NCBI GenBank assembly: GCA_019413955.1
Contig: DXMX01000037.1
Span: forward strand, 11,013 to 17,541
DNA length: 6,529 nucleotides
Reading direction: 5' to 3'
Source: Collinsella sp.
GTDB taxonomy: Bacteria > Actinomycetota > Coriobacteriia > Coriobacteriales > Coriobacteriaceae
The notes below the pieces were generated by a model that did no database searches, had not been told where the DNA came from, and was given only the letters and a program-made list of their open reading frames with translations. This document shows positions 4,582-6,529 of this stretch, piece by piece; within the stretch, counting starts at the first letter, position 1; each line of letters begins with the position of its first letter. The translations under genes were made by a program, and so were the position numbers.

Positions 4582-6529
4582 TGGCCGAAAAACTCGGCGT
4601 CTGCTGCTCGCCAGGGGCGGAAGGTGGCGGGATCGATCTTTACGTGCGCCGCGGCGGGTACGTCGTACCATTTGACCGTGTAACCGGCGCCGTGAGAGCA
4701 AAAGACCGAGTCGGGCGTGTTGGGCAGATCGGCCTCGGGCCCATAGGCGGCCGTCTCGATGACGCGCTCGGCATCATGGCAAGCCGCATAGCCGGCGAAC
4801 TCTAGGTACAGATGCCCACGACCACTCGTATAGGCGGCCACCTCCAGCGCGTAATCCTGCACCTCAGATGCCGGCACGCGACCCACAAGCTTCGCCCGGT
4901 CTCCCGCCATCGTCGGCGGCTCGTACTCGGCACCCATGCGCGTGGCATCCGAGAGTGCCCGGCCCACGCACTCCCCCGGCACCTCGAGCTCAAAGCGATA
5001 CCACGGCTCCAACAGCACCGCCGCGCCAGCCTCACGCGCCTGCATGAGCCCCTGGCGAATCGCGCGGTACGTGGCCTGGCGAAAATCGCCGCCCTCGGTG
5101 TGTTTGGCATGCGCACGGCCGCCCGTGAGCGTAATGCACACATCGGTGATGGGCGAGCCGGTCAGCGCGCCCAGGTGATCGCGCTCCATGGCGTTGGTGA
5201 GTGCCAAACGCTGCCAGTTAAGATCGAGTTCGTCGGTCGAGGTCACGGTGCCAAACTGCACGCCCGAACCCGCTGGCAACGGCTCCAGGCGCAGATGTAC
5301 CTCGGCATAGTGGCGCAGCGGCTCAAAATGGCCCACGCCCTCGACCGGCTGCGAAATAGTCTCCTTATAGAGAATGCCGCCAGACTCAAACGCAACCGAA
5401 AGGCCAAAGCGATCGGCCAACACCCGCTGCACGACCTCGAGTTGCACGGCGCCCATCAGCTGTAAATGAATCTGCTCAAGATGAGTGTTCCAGCTTACGC
5501 CGAGCATGGGATCTTCGTCCGCCAACTCTGTCAGTGCTTTGAACACCGCGTGGACATCGTGTTCGCCCGGAAGCACCGTATAGGTGAGGACCGGAGCGAT
5601 GACAGGCACATCGCCCACGGGCTCCGCCCCCAAGGCATCCCCTGGGCGAACGTGCGCAAGGCCCGTCACGGCACAAATACCGCCAGCAGCAACTTCTTGG
5701 GCAAGCTCATACTTCTCGCCGTTATAGATGCGCACCTGGTCGATCTTTTGCTCCCAAGTGGAGGCGCCAGAGCATCCCTCGACAACTTGCTTTGCACGCA
5801 GTACACCGCCCGTCACCTTGACCCAGGCAAGACGCTCGCCACGGTCTCCACGACTCACGCGGTAGACTCGCGCGGCGAACTCCTGGGGCCATGTTCGCTC
5901 GCGCATCAAAGCGCATATGCCGTCGAGTAGCTCTGCCACACCCTGGTCCTTGAGCGCCGAGCCCGCAAAGCAGGGAAACAACTTTCGCTCTGCGACCAGC
6001 CGCGAAAGCGTGGCAGTCGAAAGCTCCCCTGCGTCGAGAAACTCCTCGAGCGCCGCCTCGTCCAACGCAGCAGCGTCCTCCTGAACGGCACCACCCACCA
6101 ACAGTTCGCTGGCATCCAGGCAGCCCTCGGAAAGACGTTGCCCAAGCTGTGCCAGCAAAACATCGCGGCCGGGATTCTCCAAATCGATTTTGTTGATAAA
6201 GATGAACGTCGGAATGTCATAGCGCGCAAGCAGGCGCCACAGGGTTTCGGTGTGCCCCTGCACGCCGTCGTTGGCACCCACAACCAAAATCGCATAGTCG
6301 AGCGCGCGCAGCGTGCGCTCCGCCTCGGCCGAAAAATCGACGTGGCCGGGCGCATCCACAAGCATGACGTGGGTATCGCCGTGGTCGAGCACGGCCTGCG
6401 ACGAGAAGATCGTAATGCCGCGCTCGCGCTCGATCGCGTTAGTGTCCAGATGCGAATCGCCATCGTCCACGCGGCCGCGCTTGCGAATGCGACCCACGTT
6501 GAACAACATGGCCTCGGCCAACGTGGTCT
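4575..6529 (-). CDS. TetM/EF-G-superfamily translation GTPase (non-canonical TetM-like), N-terminus cut by window edge
   Basis: The frame runs through the right edge: the last codons read Thr-Thr-Leu-Ala-Glu (ending at 6527), the tail of a GKTT P-loop. The TTG at 6519-6521 is therefore an internal Leu, not a start. Counting that Leu as residue 1, 648 residues are visible, near full length for this family. Seen: G2 RGITIFSS (34-41), G3 DAPGH (56-60, usually DTPGH), G4 NKID (110-113), G5 GSAL (187-190), then EF-G-like domains II-V ending in ...FFGHM. It should bind the ribosomal A-site region and hydrolyse GTP. Overall order follows TetM/TetO-type ribosomal protection proteins, but the domain IV loop that reads YSPVSTPADF in TetM is here AHAKHTEGGDF (470-480), typical of chromosomal TetM-like translation GTPases of unknown role. 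Tetracycline resistance is therefore not supported. It lies 93 bp upstream of the ATPase gene on the same strand, separated by a palindrome and a new promoter. Confidence 0.9.
   Translation of the reverse strand, partial: TTLAEAMLFNVGRIRKRGRVDDGDSHLDTNAIERERGITIFSSQAVLDHGDTHVMLVDAPGHVDFSAEAERTLRALDYAILVVGANDGVQGHTETLWRLLARYDIPTFIFINKIDLENPGRDVLLAQLGQRLSEGCLDASELLVGGAVQEDAAALDEAALEEFLDAGELSTATLSRLVAERKLFPCFAGSALKDQGVAELLDGICALMRERTWPQEFAARVYRVSRGDRGERLAWVKVTGGVLRAKQVVEGCSGASTWEQKIDQVRIYNGEKYELAQEVAAGGICAVTGLAHVRPGDALGAEPVGDVPVIAPVLTYTVLPGEHDVHAVFKALTELADEDPMLGVSWNTHLEQIHLQLMGAVQLEVVQRVLADRFGLSVAFESGGILYKETISQPVEGVGHFEPLRHYAEVHLRLEPLPAGSGVQFGTVTSTDELDLNWQRLALTNAMERDHLGALTGSPITDVCITLTGGRAHAKHTEGGDFRQATYRAIRQGLMQAREAGAAVLLEPWYRFELEVPGECVGRALSDATRMGAEYEPPTMAGDRAKLVGRVPASEVQDYALEVAAYTSGRGHLYLEFAGYAACHDAERVIETAAYGPEADLPNTPDSVFCSHGAGYTVKWYDVPAAAHVKIDPATFRPWRAADAEFFGHM

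Noticed and set aside
4302..4805. Plus-strand 167-codon frame crossing the regulatory gap and both flanking minus-strand genes
   Set aside because: It runs through the ATPase start, the iterons and the palindrome. The sequence has no family features and is better explained by the minus-strand signals.
4812..5930. Plus-strand open frames (4812-5465, 5466-5930) opposite the TetM-like gene
   Set aside because: They are antisense to conserved GTPase coding sequence, have shadow-type composition, and show no ribosome binding site or domain.

Overview
The window reads as chromosomal DNA of a GC-rich Gram-positive gut-type bacterium. The closest match I can suggest is an actinomycete of the class Coriobacteriia (Collinsella-like). 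This rests on base composition, codon choice, gene types and a TGTGACAAAGG...CCTTTGTCACA palindrome that I remember from such genomes. It is an inference, not a database result.

Layout, left to right. (1) 1-816, plus strand: the C-terminal 271 residues of an AAA-type ATPase with a C-terminal winged helix, cut by the left edge. (2) 818-858: a perfect 18-bp palindrome with a 5-nt loop, filling the gap between two convergent genes. (3) 857-3370, minus: a complete UvrA-family tandem ABC ATPase of 837 residues that has lost nearly all of the UvrB-binding domain (a UvrA2/DrrC-like paralogue, not the housekeeping repair subunit). (4) 3363-4481, minus: a complete 372-residue AAA-type ATPase, paralogous to the gene at the left edge, whose end overlaps the uvrA-like start. 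(5) 4482-4574: a short regulatory gap with a strong ribosome binding site, an extended -10 promoter, three 10-bp direct repeats over that promoter, and most of a second copy of the palindrome. (6) 4575-6529, minus: a translation-factor GTPase of the TetM/EF-G superfamily, cut by the right edge inside its P-loop. It lacks the domain IV loop that defines true tetracycline ribosomal protection proteins.

The ATPase and uvrA-like genes form a tight two-gene operon with its own apparent promoter. The module is bracketed by two near-identical palindromes in the same orientation, each overlapping the stop codon of a minus-strand gene. A second ATPase of the same family sits just outside the left palindrome, facing the module. 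A plausible reading is a non-canonical DNA surveillance, DNA-binding or drug-tolerance module in which a UvrA2 works with an ORC/STAND-like ATPase rather than UvrB. Its function is unknown. No tRNA, rRNA, CRISPR or transposase gene is visible. The only stretches without a gene are 817-856 and 4482-4574, and both are filled by the sites listed.
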